A stretch of DNA of 64,000 bases from Marinobacter halodurans (lineage in GTDB: Bacteria > Pseudomonadota > Gammaproteobacteria > Pseudomonadales > Oleiphilaceae), in NCBI RefSeq assembly GCF_004327985.1, contig NZ_SJDL01000008.1:91103-155102 (forward strand). Direction: 5' to 3'. A program made the position numbers and the translations under genes. The notes under the pieces were generated by a model that made no database searches, was not told the DNA's origin, and saw only the letters and a list, made by a program, of their open reading frames with translations. Below, piece after piece: positions 34,598 to 42,831 of this stretch (its first letter is position 1; each line of letters opens with the position of its first letter).

Positions 34598-34704
34598 ACC
34601 GGCTCCCCTTCACGCTGACATCCCAACAATGGCGGATCCGGGCAACAGCACTGGTCGTAATCTGCGTCTTGGCAATCCTGGAGCCAATCATCACGGCCTT
34701 GTAG
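34594..34704 (+). CDS. single-span membrane peptide, 36 aa
   Basis: A very short frame overlapping the previous stop as ATGA. It consists of a basic N-terminus and one hydrophobic helix (about residues 17-36). The size and coupling recall small plasmid membrane peptides. It could be a toxin-like or accessory peptide, and may also be spurious. Confidence 0.4.
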   Translation: MNRLPFTLTSQQWRIRATALVVICVLAILEPIITAL

Positions 34705-34751
34705 GAGGCGCTTAGCCGCAACGCCCATGAGCGGTATCGAGCCAGCCCACC

Positions 34752-35570
34752 TCAGAACTCAGAAGCGTCAATTATCAGCTGCGAAGTATCACGACCCAGC
34801 GCCCGGGATAGCCAGAGATGCACGGCACGGGAGCGCACATCGACTGCAATGGCCGCCGCCATAACCGGAAGATACCCATGCTCGCTAGATTCAACGTGTG
34901 CGCACCCAATGCCGGCGCCCGCCAGCCTCACCGCAAACGACTTCAGCTGATTGATATCGTCACTGACAACGATGGCCACCTTTTCGCCCAGACGGCTGGC
35001 GGCCGTGCGCGATAAGGTGCGATGCACCACATCTGCAGGAAAAGCCAGCGGACGGTCACTCTGGTCCTCAAGATAACGGCTGGCGGCTATTCGATGGCCG
35101 CCGTTGACGTTCTCCCAATGAACACCGTCTCTCCAGTCATCGTTGGTGATTGACGGGTGCTCTTGTCGGGTCACCGAATCTATCATCGTGTCCCGATCGC
35201 CTGTGACCCAGCCGTCACAGACCAGAGATGAGCCGAAATCCCGCAGTGACCACCGGAAGGTCTTTTCCCATGTCGTCTTGCACGATCTCATGCTGACGAC
35301 ATCCGCCAGCGCCACGTGTTCATGCCTCGCCTTATCGCGCAACACCAGCGCCGAAAGGTCTCGCCTCACACTCTCCCAAAACGCGTCGTCCATACCGCCT
35401 ACCGGTACGACCCGGGCACCCGCCAACCACCCAGCCCAGTTCACTCCAGCCAAGACAGCGTACTCCTGACAGCCCGGTACCGGGACAGAATCCAGTGCCC
35501 GACTATGCCAGCTCTGGACACTTTCAATGGACGGGAAAATATCAGAAAAAAACTTAGAAATTAGTGACAT
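34752..35570 (-). CDS. hypothetical protein, 272 aa
   Basis: Unknown. A block NVNGGHRIAASRYL (about residues 155-168) looks like the NGxHRixAa motif of ParB/Srx-type nucleases, but the rest of that domain is not recognisable. It is divergent from the methyltransferase gene, and the shared operator at about 35594-35610 lies between the two start regions, so both could respond to the same repressor. Confidence 0.6.
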   Translation of the reverse strand: MSLISKFFSDIFPSIESVQSWHSRALDSVPVPGCQEYAVLAGVNWAGWLAGARVVPVGGMDDAFWESVRRDLSALVLRDKARHEHVALADVVSMRSCKTTWEKTFRWSLRDFGSSLVCDGWVTGDRDTMIDSVTRQEHPSITNDDWRDGVHWENVNGGHRIAASRYLEDQSDRPLAFPADVVHRTLSRTAASRLGEKVAIVVSDDINQLKSFAVRLAGAGIGCAHVESSEHGYLPVMAAAIAVDVRSRAVHLWLSRALGRDTSQLIIDASEF

Positions 35571-35585
35571 ACAGTCCTTTATAGC

Positions 35586-35614
35586 TTGACGCGTAAGGCG
35601 TTACGCGTTAATAT
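35586..35614 (+). promoter_or_regulatory. promoter with embedded operator (site 3, methyltransferase)
   Basis: TTGACG, 17 bp, TAATAT. The spacer holds TAAGGCGTTACGCGTTA, one mismatch-type variant of the common palindrome. It lies 16 nt outside the start of the divergent gene, so it could control both directions. Confidence 0.8.
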
Positions 35615-35660
35615 GAACCCAACAATAAGAAATGTCCAAACATATTCAGGGAGTAGTTAC

Positions 35661-37058
35661 ATGACCATCATCGTTGCAACACAAGTCGGGGCCAACAAGA
35701 ATACCGCCCGCATCTGGCTGCAAGGCGACTACCTCACCCGTGGTGGCTTTGAGGTTAACACGGAGTACAAGCGCTCCACGCTGGATGGCAAGATCATCCT
35801 GACCATTGACCACAATACCGGGACACACCGGGTCTCCCGCAAGGCTCGCACTGGACAGCCGGTGATCGACATCCTCAACAAAATGGTTGGTGACCTGTAC
35901 GAAGTGGGCACCAAGATTAAAGCCGTCATCCGCCGCGGCAAGATCGTGATCCGCCGCGCAACCCAGAGCGTTAAGACTTACGCGCGGGAAGCACGGGTTC
36001 TGGGCCGCCTGCTTCGCGGTGAGCCCTTGAACGTCGCAAGCCTGTTCCATGGTGGCGGAATTCTCTCAAAGGCCATTCACATGGGGCTGGCGGCCGCTGG
36101 CATCCAATCCACGACGGTCTTTGCCTCTGAACTGGAGGGGCGCTATCTCGATGCGAGCCTGAGCGCGAATCCGGAGCTATTCACTGAGAGGACGATCCTC
36201 GCAGTTGGTCCTCTGGAAGACGTAGACCTGCCGGAGAAAGCCACAGCAGACATCTTGGAAGCGGGCATTCCCTGCACCGGGGCGTCCCTGAGTGGCCGCA
36301 GCAAAGGCAAGCTGGAACACGCCGAGTCACACGAAGCGGCCGGGGCAATGTTCTTCGCTACTCTCCAGTGGATTCAGAGACTTCAGCCTGCAATCAGCAT
36401 CCTTGAGAATGTCCCCGCCTACCAGAACACTGCAAGCATGGCGGTGATCCGCTCCATGCTCAAAAACTGGGGATACGAGCTGTGTGAAATGGTCCTGAAC
36501 GGCTGCGAGTATGGCGCACTTGAGAACAGAAATCGTCTGGTTGTCGTTGCGGTGTCCAGCGGTCTTTACGAGCTGATGGACGGCTTTGAAGTCGCCCCCC
36601 TGAAGGTCAAGCCGGCCACGCTGGCGGAGGCGCTGGAGCCCATTGGGGAAGACGACAACCTCTGGGACAAGTACGAACACTTGGTAACTAAAGAAGCGCG
36701 AGACATCAAGGCTGGCAAGGGTTTCCGCCGCCAGCTGGTGACAGGTGATTCTGAAACGGTTCCTACCATCACCCGCCAGTACCAGAAAGGACGAAGCACC
36801 GATCCCTTCCTGCGCCACCCGAGCAACCCGGATCTGTCCCGCCTGTTCACACCAGTTGAACACGCTCGCATCAAAGGGGTACCGGCCGGTTACATCGAGG
36901 CCACCGGAACGCCGAAGACGATCGCTCACGAAATCCTCGGCCAAAGCATTGTCTTTCCAGTTTTCGAAGCGGTTGGCTTCAGCATTGCACAGGCGCTTCA
37001 CCGCGCCTGCCCCGCCCCGACCTCTGTTCCTGAGCCTTCTTACATTGCTGCGGCCTAG
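35661..37058 (+). CDS. C5-cytosine DNA methyltransferase with SymE/AbrB-like N-terminus
   Basis: A 465-aa protein. Residues about 124-465 form a C5-methyltransferase: motif I SLFHGGGILSKAI, motif IV with catalytic Cys205 in GIPCTGASLSG, ENV of motif VI at 249-251, motif VIII ENRNRLVVV, and a late EHARIKGVP block. Residues 1-100 carry a pattern (ARIWLQGDYLTRGGF then basic strands) like the SymE toxin or AbrB-type beta fold. No restriction endonuclease gene is adjacent, so it is likely a solitary anti-restriction methylase. I chose ATG 35661 with GGGAG upstream; the longer frame begins inside the -10 region. Confidence 0.85.
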   Translation: MTIIVATQVGANKNTARIWLQGDYLTRGGFEVNTEYKRSTLDGKIILTIDHNTGTHRVSRKARTGQPVIDILNKMVGDLYEVGTKIKAVIRRGKIVIRRATQSVKTYAREARVLGRLLRGEPLNVASLFHGGGILSKAIHMGLAAAGIQSTTVFASELEGRYLDASLSANPELFTERTILAVGPLEDVDLPEKATADILEAGIPCTGASLSGRSKGKLEHAESHEAAGAMFFATLQWIQRLQPAISILENVPAYQNTASMAVIRSMLKNWGYELCEMVLNGCEYGALENRNRLVVVAVSSGLYELMDGFEVAPLKVKPATLAEALEPIGEDDNLWDKYEHLVTKEARDIKAGKGFRRQLVTGDSETVPTITRQYQKGRSTDPFLRHPSNPDLSRLFTPVEHARIKGVPAGYIEATGTPKTIAHEILGQSIVFPVFEAVGFSIAQALHRACPAPTSVPEPSYIAAA

Positions 37059-37183
37059 AGCCGCAGCCTTTCCCGGTATCACTCCGCCCGCGCCATTCCA
37101 GCCGGGCGGTCTCTATATTCACACCGCACCGGGAAAAACACCCCTCCCTGTATAGGCTTTGTCTTTAGGGCGCCACAGCGCCC

Positions 37184-37552
37184 TCATTCAAACTGTTGGC
37201 GGGAACGCCATAGCCACAGACGCAGAATTCCGCTGATCCCCTTGAATTGCCACGAGCGAGGTAGCGCCCTGCCCTGGGGACGCCAAAAACTCACAAGCCG
37301 CCAGCCACGCCCGGTATACCGGCAAGCGAAAAGCGATATTTGTTGGCAACGATCACAGAAAACGCTTGCTACGATCTCACCTTCTTGGACGCTCACTTGC
37401 ACGGCTGTTGCCATGATGTCGTTCTGACATCGCAAACATCTTGGCCGCAACCAAATCCATGAGGCCAGCTTCAGATCTGAGGCGGATGCAAGGTGGGCAT
37501 GCTTCAGGTGCTCAACTGGATCTGGAAGCGGGCCGTGCCCGGGACCGGTCAA
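37184..37552 (-). CDS. putative zinc-ribbon protein, 122 aa
   Basis: Two CxxC pairs (RCLRCQN near residue 38 and CDRCQQ near residue 67) suggest a zinc-ribbon. The start overlaps the stop of the upstream gene by ATGA, which is the main reason to accept it. The C-terminus is basic and Trp/Arg-rich. It is the third gene of a minus-strand unit. Function unknown. Confidence 0.5.
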   Translation of the reverse strand: MTGPGHGPLPDPVEHLKHAHLASASDLKLASWIWLRPRCLRCQNDIMATAVQVSVQEGEIVASVFCDRCQQISLFACRYTGRGWRLVSFWRPQGRALPRSWQFKGISGILRLWLWRSRQQFE

Positions 37553-38592
37553 GACTTTGCCTCCCGGGTCATACCATCTTCACTGTCAGCCACCGACCGA
37601 TATCGATATACCGGGAGCGTCTTCAGGAATGGCTCATCTTCCAACTTCTTGATCCTCTCAAAGCGCGGCGCATTTTCTGGAACCTTGATTAACTGAGGAG
37701 CTGACCGAAATGCGCCCGGGTCGTCGCCGGCATAAAACAGCGGCATTCGACTTTTCACATACAGATACGGGGTGTCATCTTCCGCTCTGGGAGAGATAAC
37801 CAAGGATATGCGCAATTGACTGACCGAATTCTTGACGATGGAAAGCGGCTCGCCTGGATCCAGGGCCAATAACTGCTGGCGATCCCTTTCAACGTAAGGG
37901 TTGTCGACTTTCTTCTCCAGGAGTGCCAGCGCTTGGGCCGGGGTAATTCTGTCGCTGGCTCGATCACTGACCCAACGCCAGCGAATCGATGTGGGCAATC
38001 TGTCCACAAGGGGGATAGCCCTACCTGCCTGACGCAAGCTCAAACGCGGATGTAGAATGTCGCGCACCACTTCTCCTATCGCGTTATCCCGTAAAACCTT
38101 GGGCCGACGCTCGAGGGCGAAGCTCAGCAACCGGTATAGCTCTCCGCGCTCATGACGTTCAACATGGATGCTCCGGCGAAGCTGGGCAACCACGTCCTGA
38201 AAAGCGGACTTCGCTTCATTAAGCTGGGCAATTGCCTGGCGCGTGCGTTCGCTTGTCGCGATAGCCGCCATATGAATGGTGGTTTCAGTCGCCGCTTGGC
38301 CAGGTTGAAAATACCATTCTGTAACCGCTTGGGCTGCCCGCAGGCGGGCCGCGTAACCTACAACGGGGTGAGGCTCCAAGTATTTGGCGGGCAGGTCTTC
38401 ATCGTTGAGTATGCAGGCATATGCCTGATCGCCCGCTTCCCGGAGTGACTGAAAAGCGCTCACCAGATCTACCAGCAAACGCTTACAGTGCATTTGCAGG
38501 TCGTCGTCTTCTCGCTGAGCATCAGTGATCGTGTCCCGCCAGTCCGAAACCAGGTCAGACAACGGCAACACCATTTGTGCTGCATCATCCAC
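37549..38592 (-). CDS. hypothetical protein, 347 aa
   Basis: Unknown. I chose GTG 38592 because GGAGG lies 8 nt upstream and the preceding stop is at 38606; the frame also extends to 38640 inside the upstream gene. The protein is helical in its first 180 residues, with Arg-rich segments and a beta-rich C-terminal third. No motif is recognised. It forms an operon with its two neighbours. Confidence 0.6.
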   Translation of the reverse strand: MDDAAQMVLPLSDLVSDWRDTITDAQREDDDLQMHCKRLLVDLVSAFQSLREAGDQAYACILNDEDLPAKYLEPHPVVGYAARLRAAQAVTEWYFQPGQAATETTIHMAAIATSERTRQAIAQLNEAKSAFQDVVAQLRRSIHVERHERGELYRLLSFALERRPKVLRDNAIGEVVRDILHPRLSLRQAGRAIPLVDRLPTSIRWRWVSDRASDRITPAQALALLEKKVDNPYVERDRQQLLALDPGEPLSIVKNSVSQLRISLVISPRAEDDTPYLYVKSRMPLFYAGDDPGAFRSAPQLIKVPENAPRFERIKKLEDEPFLKTLPVYRYRSVADSEDGMTREAKS

Positions 38593-38605
38593 GGCCCCTT
38601 CCTCC

Positions 38606-40009
38606 CTACTTAGCCTCTTTTGGATACCACCGTGCTTCACGCCAGAACGTTTGCCGGTCTACGCCGCGAGCAAAAGCTTCTTCCTCAGCGCATTGCTTGA
38701 TCTGCTGATAAATCTCGGGGTGACTGTCCACCTGGTCCATGAAAATGCCGACCAGGCGCCGCAAGTCGTAGGGGCAGTGGTTTGAGTTGGCGAAGTGATA
38801 CGAACTGACATAGGATCCACCGAATAAGGGCCCCAGGTGCGAGGTCCGAAATGACGGGTCTATTTCTCGAATTCGCTCAAGAACTTTTCGCCCAAGCGGC
38901 GGTGCCGAGATGAACGTCGAAATGTCCCGCGGGTATCGATAGAGATAGCGCATCAGGATTGAACTGGTAGGATCGATCCGCCGTTTCTTGTGGCTCAACA
39001 TGCTGTAGTAGGCTTTCGCATTCAAGCCGATCAGCCAGAAAAACTCGGCAGAGGTCATTGGTTCGTCTGAGACGTCAGCATCCGGATTGAGTAGATCCAC
39101 ACCACCCATATTGCGCAGGCTTTGAAAGATATCCTCGCTTCCCCCAACAATTGGGCGCTGCCGAATATTGAAGTCAAACAGGCTTTCAGGCGCCAACTCA
39201 TCATTGTTCCGCCAGCCTCCCCGGGTGATCGCATCGCGCTCAATCAGATTCCGGGATACGGCTTCATCGCTGAGTACCTGTAAATAAAGCTCAAACCACC
39301 CCTTTTTCCGCTCATGCACCTGCATACGGAAAGTCTGCTGATAGGCACTCGGCACCAGGTCCCGAATCAAATCCTCTTCTTCATTGAGTGCCAGCCAATT
39401 TCGCGGCATTCGTCTCCGCGCTTGTTCAGTGACTGAGGCGGGTGCATGTTCCTCCAGGTACTGCAACAGGCTTTCCCGGAACACCACCGCCAGCTTTTCC
39501 ATAACGAGCGTGAAAAGGCGAAGGACGTTGCTGGGCGGATCGCTGGCGGTCCCCGCAGACTCATCATCACCAGAGAGAAGCTTATAGCTGGCGGGATAGG
39601 AACGGCCAAACAGCGGGGCAAACATGATCTGACTGGCTTCACGTCGCGATTCCGGGAAATATTCAGTCGATATCAGTGGTTTCACATGCCGCCATACCTC
39701 TCTCGCATCAGGCATAGGAATCAGCGGCGCATAATGGGGATACCGCAATAACAAACGGGTCAGCACGGCCTGACTCGGCTTAATCGTTCTGCGAGTCGAA
39801 TCCTGTTCATCTTCCGGGAGTCCACCTGGTTGTGCCTTTTTCAGACTGCTCAAACGAGTCGGCGGCACATTCATCAGCATCGCCAGGTCAACGCCTTTGA
39901 TCGACCCTCTAATGCCCTCGCCACTGGCAAACTGCTCCTCCAATCGCGCGTACAATCTTTGGATGATTGACCCGTCAATTGGCTGTAAAACAATATGGTG
40001 TTCGGCCAT
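38606..40009 (-). CDS. protein with duplicated HTH-plus-PLFGxSY module, 467 aa
   Basis: Two regions are clearly repeated. Copy 1 (about residues 38-175) and copy 2 (about 318-425) each contain a Cro/CI-like helix-turn-helix (VDLAMLMNVPPTRLSSLKK; EFFWLIGLNAKAYYSMLSH), then a RYP segment, then PLFGRSYPASY or PLFGGSYVSSY. This suggests a DNA-binding regulator that could bind as an intramolecular pair. It starts a three-gene unit divergent from the 201-aa gene. The family is not recognised. It is a possible candidate for the shared operator. Confidence 0.6.
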   Translation of the reverse strand: MAEHHIVLQPIDGSIIQRLYARLEEQFASGEGIRGSIKGVDLAMLMNVPPTRLSSLKKAQPGGLPEDEQDSTRRTIKPSQAVLTRLLLRYPHYAPLIPMPDAREVWRHVKPLISTEYFPESRREASQIMFAPLFGRSYPASYKLLSGDDESAGTASDPPSNVLRLFTLVMEKLAVVFRESLLQYLEEHAPASVTEQARRRMPRNWLALNEEEDLIRDLVPSAYQQTFRMQVHERKKGWFELYLQVLSDEAVSRNLIERDAITRGGWRNNDELAPESLFDFNIRQRPIVGGSEDIFQSLRNMGGVDLLNPDADVSDEPMTSAEFFWLIGLNAKAYYSMLSHKKRRIDPTSSILMRYLYRYPRDISTFISAPPLGRKVLERIREIDPSFRTSHLGPLFGGSYVSSYHFANSNHCPYDLRRLVGIFMDQVDSHPEIYQQIKQCAEEEAFARGVDRQTFWREARWYPKEAK

Positions 40010-40195
40010 TGCTATGCCCCGTTATCCGACTGGTGAGGTGAGTTTATCAGATGCATATGATGACAGAATGGCGGGTAACAGGCACAGGCGGTTAAACACG
40101 CGGTTATTTTGTCAAAAATTATCTAATTGGGACCCTCTCGGATCGTGTTGTGCTAAAGTACGCAAAACTTTTTATACCGATTGGTCAACGACACA

Positions 40196-40801
40196 ATGGA
40201 ACAAAAACCGCCCGCGTCGCTGGTCGCGCTGAAGACTTTTTTTACCTATAAAGGTCAGCGACCACCAGAAGAGGTAGTGATTTCTCAGGCCGATTTCTCT
40301 CTGGACAGCAACACTACGCTCCCTACCTGCGGACAGACTTTGTTATATGGAACCCGGCGCACGCAAGGTGTTCTTGGCCGCGCTTTGATGCAGGCTCATG
40401 AACGCGATGAAGAACTCTGCATTGTCGACGTGAAAGTGAACGTTGGGCAGTGGGTCAACCGGAAGCAAAGCTTTGACACCTTTGACCTGCTCCATTTCCT
40501 CAAAGTGCCTGATCGGGCAAAACAGGCTGTCCTGGACGACATTGCGGAACACTGGAAACGTCTGCTTGCCCTTAGAGGGCTCCCGCAAGATGATTTCCCG
40601 CGAAAAGCATCGCCTCATATGGAGCTGCTCGATGAATTGATCAAAATTGAGCCTTACAACAAGCTCAATGTCATCGGCTTTCCGATTCAGACTACCACCG
40701 GCTGGACTCAGGCCGCTGTCGTCACCAATCCGGACGCCATTGTTGAGATCACCCCAATTACCATGTTCGACACCCGAGTCAAGCTGGCGGGCATGGAGTA
40801 G
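40196..40801 (+). CDS. hypothetical protein, 201 aa
   Basis: Unknown alpha/beta protein. I chose ATG 40196; a TTG at 40181 in the same frame is less likely. A candidate promoter, TTGTGC, 17 bp, TTTATA, lies at about 40146-40174. The upstream gap (40010-40195) is shared with the divergent duplicated-HTH gene. It converges with the ERCC4-like gene, 3 nt apart. Confidence 0.6.
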   Translation: MEQKPPASLVALKTFFTYKGQRPPEEVVISQADFSLDSNTTLPTCGQTLLYGTRRTQGVLGRALMQAHERDEELCIVDVKVNVGQWVNRKQSFDTFDLLHFLKVPDRAKQAVLDDIAEHWKRLLALRGLPQDDFPRKASPHMELLDELIKIEPYNKLNVIGFPIQTTTGWTQAAVVTNPDAIVEITPITMFDTRVKLAGME

Positions 40802-40804
40802 CCC

Positions 40805-41848
40805 TTAGAGCGCCAGCCCATGTTGCAGCACCCTCGCAATAGCTCGGGCTCGCCTCCGCCCAATACCGTCAACAGTCTCAATCTCTGAAGGCAGCGCGTT
40901 TGCCAGGGCCTGTATCGTTCCAAACCGATAAAGGATCGCCTCGGCGAGTGACCGGCTAATACCGGGAATGGTCTGCAGGAGAGCGCACTTTTCATCGAGC
41001 AAAGTAATCACCGGCCGGGTTTCAGATCTGACAATTGCACTTCGCTGGAAATGTCCAAGTAATTGCCAAATAAGCTCTACCGCGCGCTCGTCCGACTCAC
41101 ATGGAAACACTGACACTTGATCAACGGCGGTGACAAAGCTTATAGCGCCGTCGATCTGGCGCCTGGTCATCTGCGAAGAAAGCATGTCGTACACATTGCA
41201 TTGGATCAGGACAACGGCCATCACCCTGTGGTCGGTGTTCGCGGCCTGAAAATTCAATGCCTCCGTCGCTTCAAAAAGCAGGCCCTGACCTTCAATAAGA
41301 TCGTCAGCATTTCCATCCTGGACCGCCAGCAGACGTCTGATTACCAACTCGTCGCCACGAGAATTGAAATAACTCAGGTCAACCTTCAGCTCTGGATTCT
41401 CTCGAACCTCTACTCGCTCATGGCTCGACAGCGCCTTACCGATGTCGTTATGGAGTGCCGGGCCAATCGTAACCCGGATAGGATCATCAATACGGGGCGG
41501 CTTTCGTCCCGCAGCTGGCCGGGGCGCGGTATCGTCACCGGGCTCCGCTTGATCTAGCTGACGGCAAACAGATTCCCAATCCCAAGACGCTTCCACACCA
41601 AGACATTTCAACACTTCCCGCTTCAGAGACGCATAGACACTGCCAGCCAACGCGCCCTGCTTCCTGAAGGCAAGCAGGGACCATTGATGCGGCCCTTTAT
41701 TTGACTCCTGGAGCCAAACACTCAAAGCCAACGAATCCAGATCAAGTCCGGCCTGACCAATAATCTCCTCTTTCAGAGATCGCCCCAGGTAGAGGCGCAA
41801 CCTTCCCGTTTCAGGGTGTCTCCAACTGTTAATATCAACCATATCCAA
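40805..41848 (-). CDS. ERCC4-like domain protein with C-terminal HhH
   Basis: A 347-aa protein whose C-terminal 60 residues form a tandem helix-hairpin-helix (IPGISRSLAEAIL and VDGIGRRRARAIARVL), as in XPF/MUS81 nucleases. The preceding 150 residues follow the order of strands and helices of the ERCC4 nuclease domain, including a GDELVIRR segment where active enzymes have GDxxxERK. The catalytic ERK triad is therefore not conserved, so it may be a DNA-structure binder rather than a nuclease. Its promoter region is shared with the secreted nuclease gene. Confidence 0.65.
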   Translation of the reverse strand: MDMVDINSWRHPETGRLRLYLGRSLKEEIIGQAGLDLDSLALSVWLQESNKGPHQWSLLAFRKQGALAGSVYASLKREVLKCLGVEASWDWESVCRQLDQAEPGDDTAPRPAAGRKPPRIDDPIRVTIGPALHNDIGKALSSHERVEVRENPELKVDLSYFNSRGDELVIRRLLAVQDGNADDLIEGQGLLFEATEALNFQAANTDHRVMAVVLIQCNVYDMLSSQMTRRQIDGAISFVTAVDQVSVFPCESDERAVELIWQLLGHFQRSAIVRSETRPVITLLDEKCALLQTIPGISRSLAEAILYRFGTIQALANALPSEIETVDGIGRRRARAIARVLQHGLAL

Positions 41849-41931
41849 TCCTCGATGACTCAGGCCATTGTACCGGTTAAAAAACCACCAGCACGGCAGG
41901 TTTCACGGCACCGAAAACTTCCGCTTCATGA

Positions 41932-41960
41932 TTGACAAAAAACGCGTTACGCGTTACCTT
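41932..41960 (+). promoter_or_regulatory. promoter with embedded operator (site 4, secreted nuclease)
   Basis: TTGACA, 17 bp, TACCTT. The spacer contains AACGCGTTACGCGTTA. It lies 70 nt upstream of the secreted nuclease start and between two divergent genes. Confidence 0.8.
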
Positions 41961-42030
41961 TATTACGAGCCAATAAAAATATCTATTTTATGTAATTCGA
42001 ACTATCAAGCGTTTATATCTGGAGAAAATT

Positions 42031-42546
42031 ATGAAGCACATCATCACACTATTTATTGCACTTATTATAACCCCGGTCCCAGCATTCGCTTTGTCTCCAA
42101 GCGCCCCTGTATCAGGAACGGCAACCGTTATTAACGTTGTTGACGGCGACACCTATGACCTGCAACTGGACAGCCAGCAGAAATTCAATGCGATCTACCA
42201 ATCCGTTGGCGCAAATGAACACCAGTATATGCAGCCTGAATCCTCATCAATCCGTGTCAGACTCGGATCGATAGACACTGCCGAATCAAAACACCCTGAT
42301 GCCTCCAAAAATACAGCTGAGGGTCGCCGTGCCAGCGCAATTGTTGCCAGCAAACTTCAAGGAGCCAGGGTTGGCTATAAGTGCTACGACCTGGGCTACT
42401 ACAAGCGAGTGATCTGCCATATCAGTCAGAACAACCAGGACCTGGGCGCTTGGCTGATCCAGCTCGATCTGTCGGACTACATTGACCAATATGGACGCGA
42501 TCCCTACCTGCACGAACTGTATACCCGGCTGGACCGCGAAAAGTGA
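42031..42546 (+). CDS. secreted staphylococcal-nuclease-like enzyme
   Basis: A 171-aa protein with a signal peptide (residues 1-21, ending AFA) and an SNase fold. DGDTYDL provides the metal-binding Asp, RVRLGSIDTAE provides the first catalytic Arg and Glu, and KRVIC the second Arg. It hydrolyses DNA or RNA in the periplasm or outside (family knowledge). An insertion of about 20 residues lies between the first strands. GGAG precedes the ATG. The stop overlaps the start of a small membrane peptide. Confidence 0.85.
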   Translation: MKHIITLFIALIITPVPAFALSPSAPVSGTATVINVVDGDTYDLQLDSQQKFNAIYQSVGANEHQYMQPESSSIRVRLGSIDTAESKHPDASKNTAEGRRASAIVASKLQGARVGYKCYDLGYYKRVICHISQNNQDLGAWLIQLDLSDYIDQYGRDPYLHELYTRLDREK

Positions 42547-42692
42547 GCGCTCAAGTCAAGGTTGTCCGCTGGTCCTGCGGGCTTTTGATCGGCTTCAACG
42601 TTGTATTAGGAACTATATTGTCAATTAACGGGTTCTCACCCGTATTAGCAATCTTTCTTGCCGTAATGGCGGCTATGATTAACTGTTTTTAA
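42543..42692 (+). CDS. two-span membrane peptide, 49 aa
   Basis: A short frame with a GTG start overlapping the nuclease stop (GTGA). It contains two hydrophobic stretches (about residues 10-27 and 30-47) and is followed by a terminator, so it closes the operon. Function unknown. Confidence 0.5.
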   Translation: MSAQVKVVRWSCGLLIGFNVVLGTILSINGFSPVLAIFLAVMAAMINCF

Positions 42693-42718
42693 ACCTTCCT
42701 CCCTGAAGGTAGACGTTT

Positions 42719-42743
42719 AGCACCCCATGCGGGTGCTTTTTTA
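42719..42743 (+). terminator. intrinsic terminator after the nuclease operon
   Basis: AGCACCC, CATGC loop, GGGTGC then six T residues. It separates the nuclease unit from the PRTRC parB promoter 20 nt downstream. Confidence 0.85.
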
Positions 42744-42763
42744 CTTTAAATACCCCGTAGAAG

Positions 42764-42792
42764 TTGACTAAAAAGGCGTTACGCCTTATATT
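42764..42792 (+). promoter_or_regulatory. promoter with embedded operator (site 5, PRTRC parB)
   Basis: TTGACT, 17 bp, TATATT. The spacer holds AAGGCGTTACGCCTTA, a perfectly symmetrical variant in which both half-sites are CGCC/GGCG. Confidence 0.85.
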
Positions 42793-42831
42793 GTTATCAT
42801 ATCGATAAACGCTGATAACTGGAGAGGCGGA

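Noticed and set aside
36327..37082. 251-codon minus-strand frame opposite the methyltransferase gene
   Set aside because: It lies wholly opposite conserved methyltransferase motifs.
37167..37184. AGGGCGC/GCGCCCT inverted repeat as terminator after the methyltransferase gene
   Set aside because: No T-tract follows on either strand, so I could not support a terminator call.
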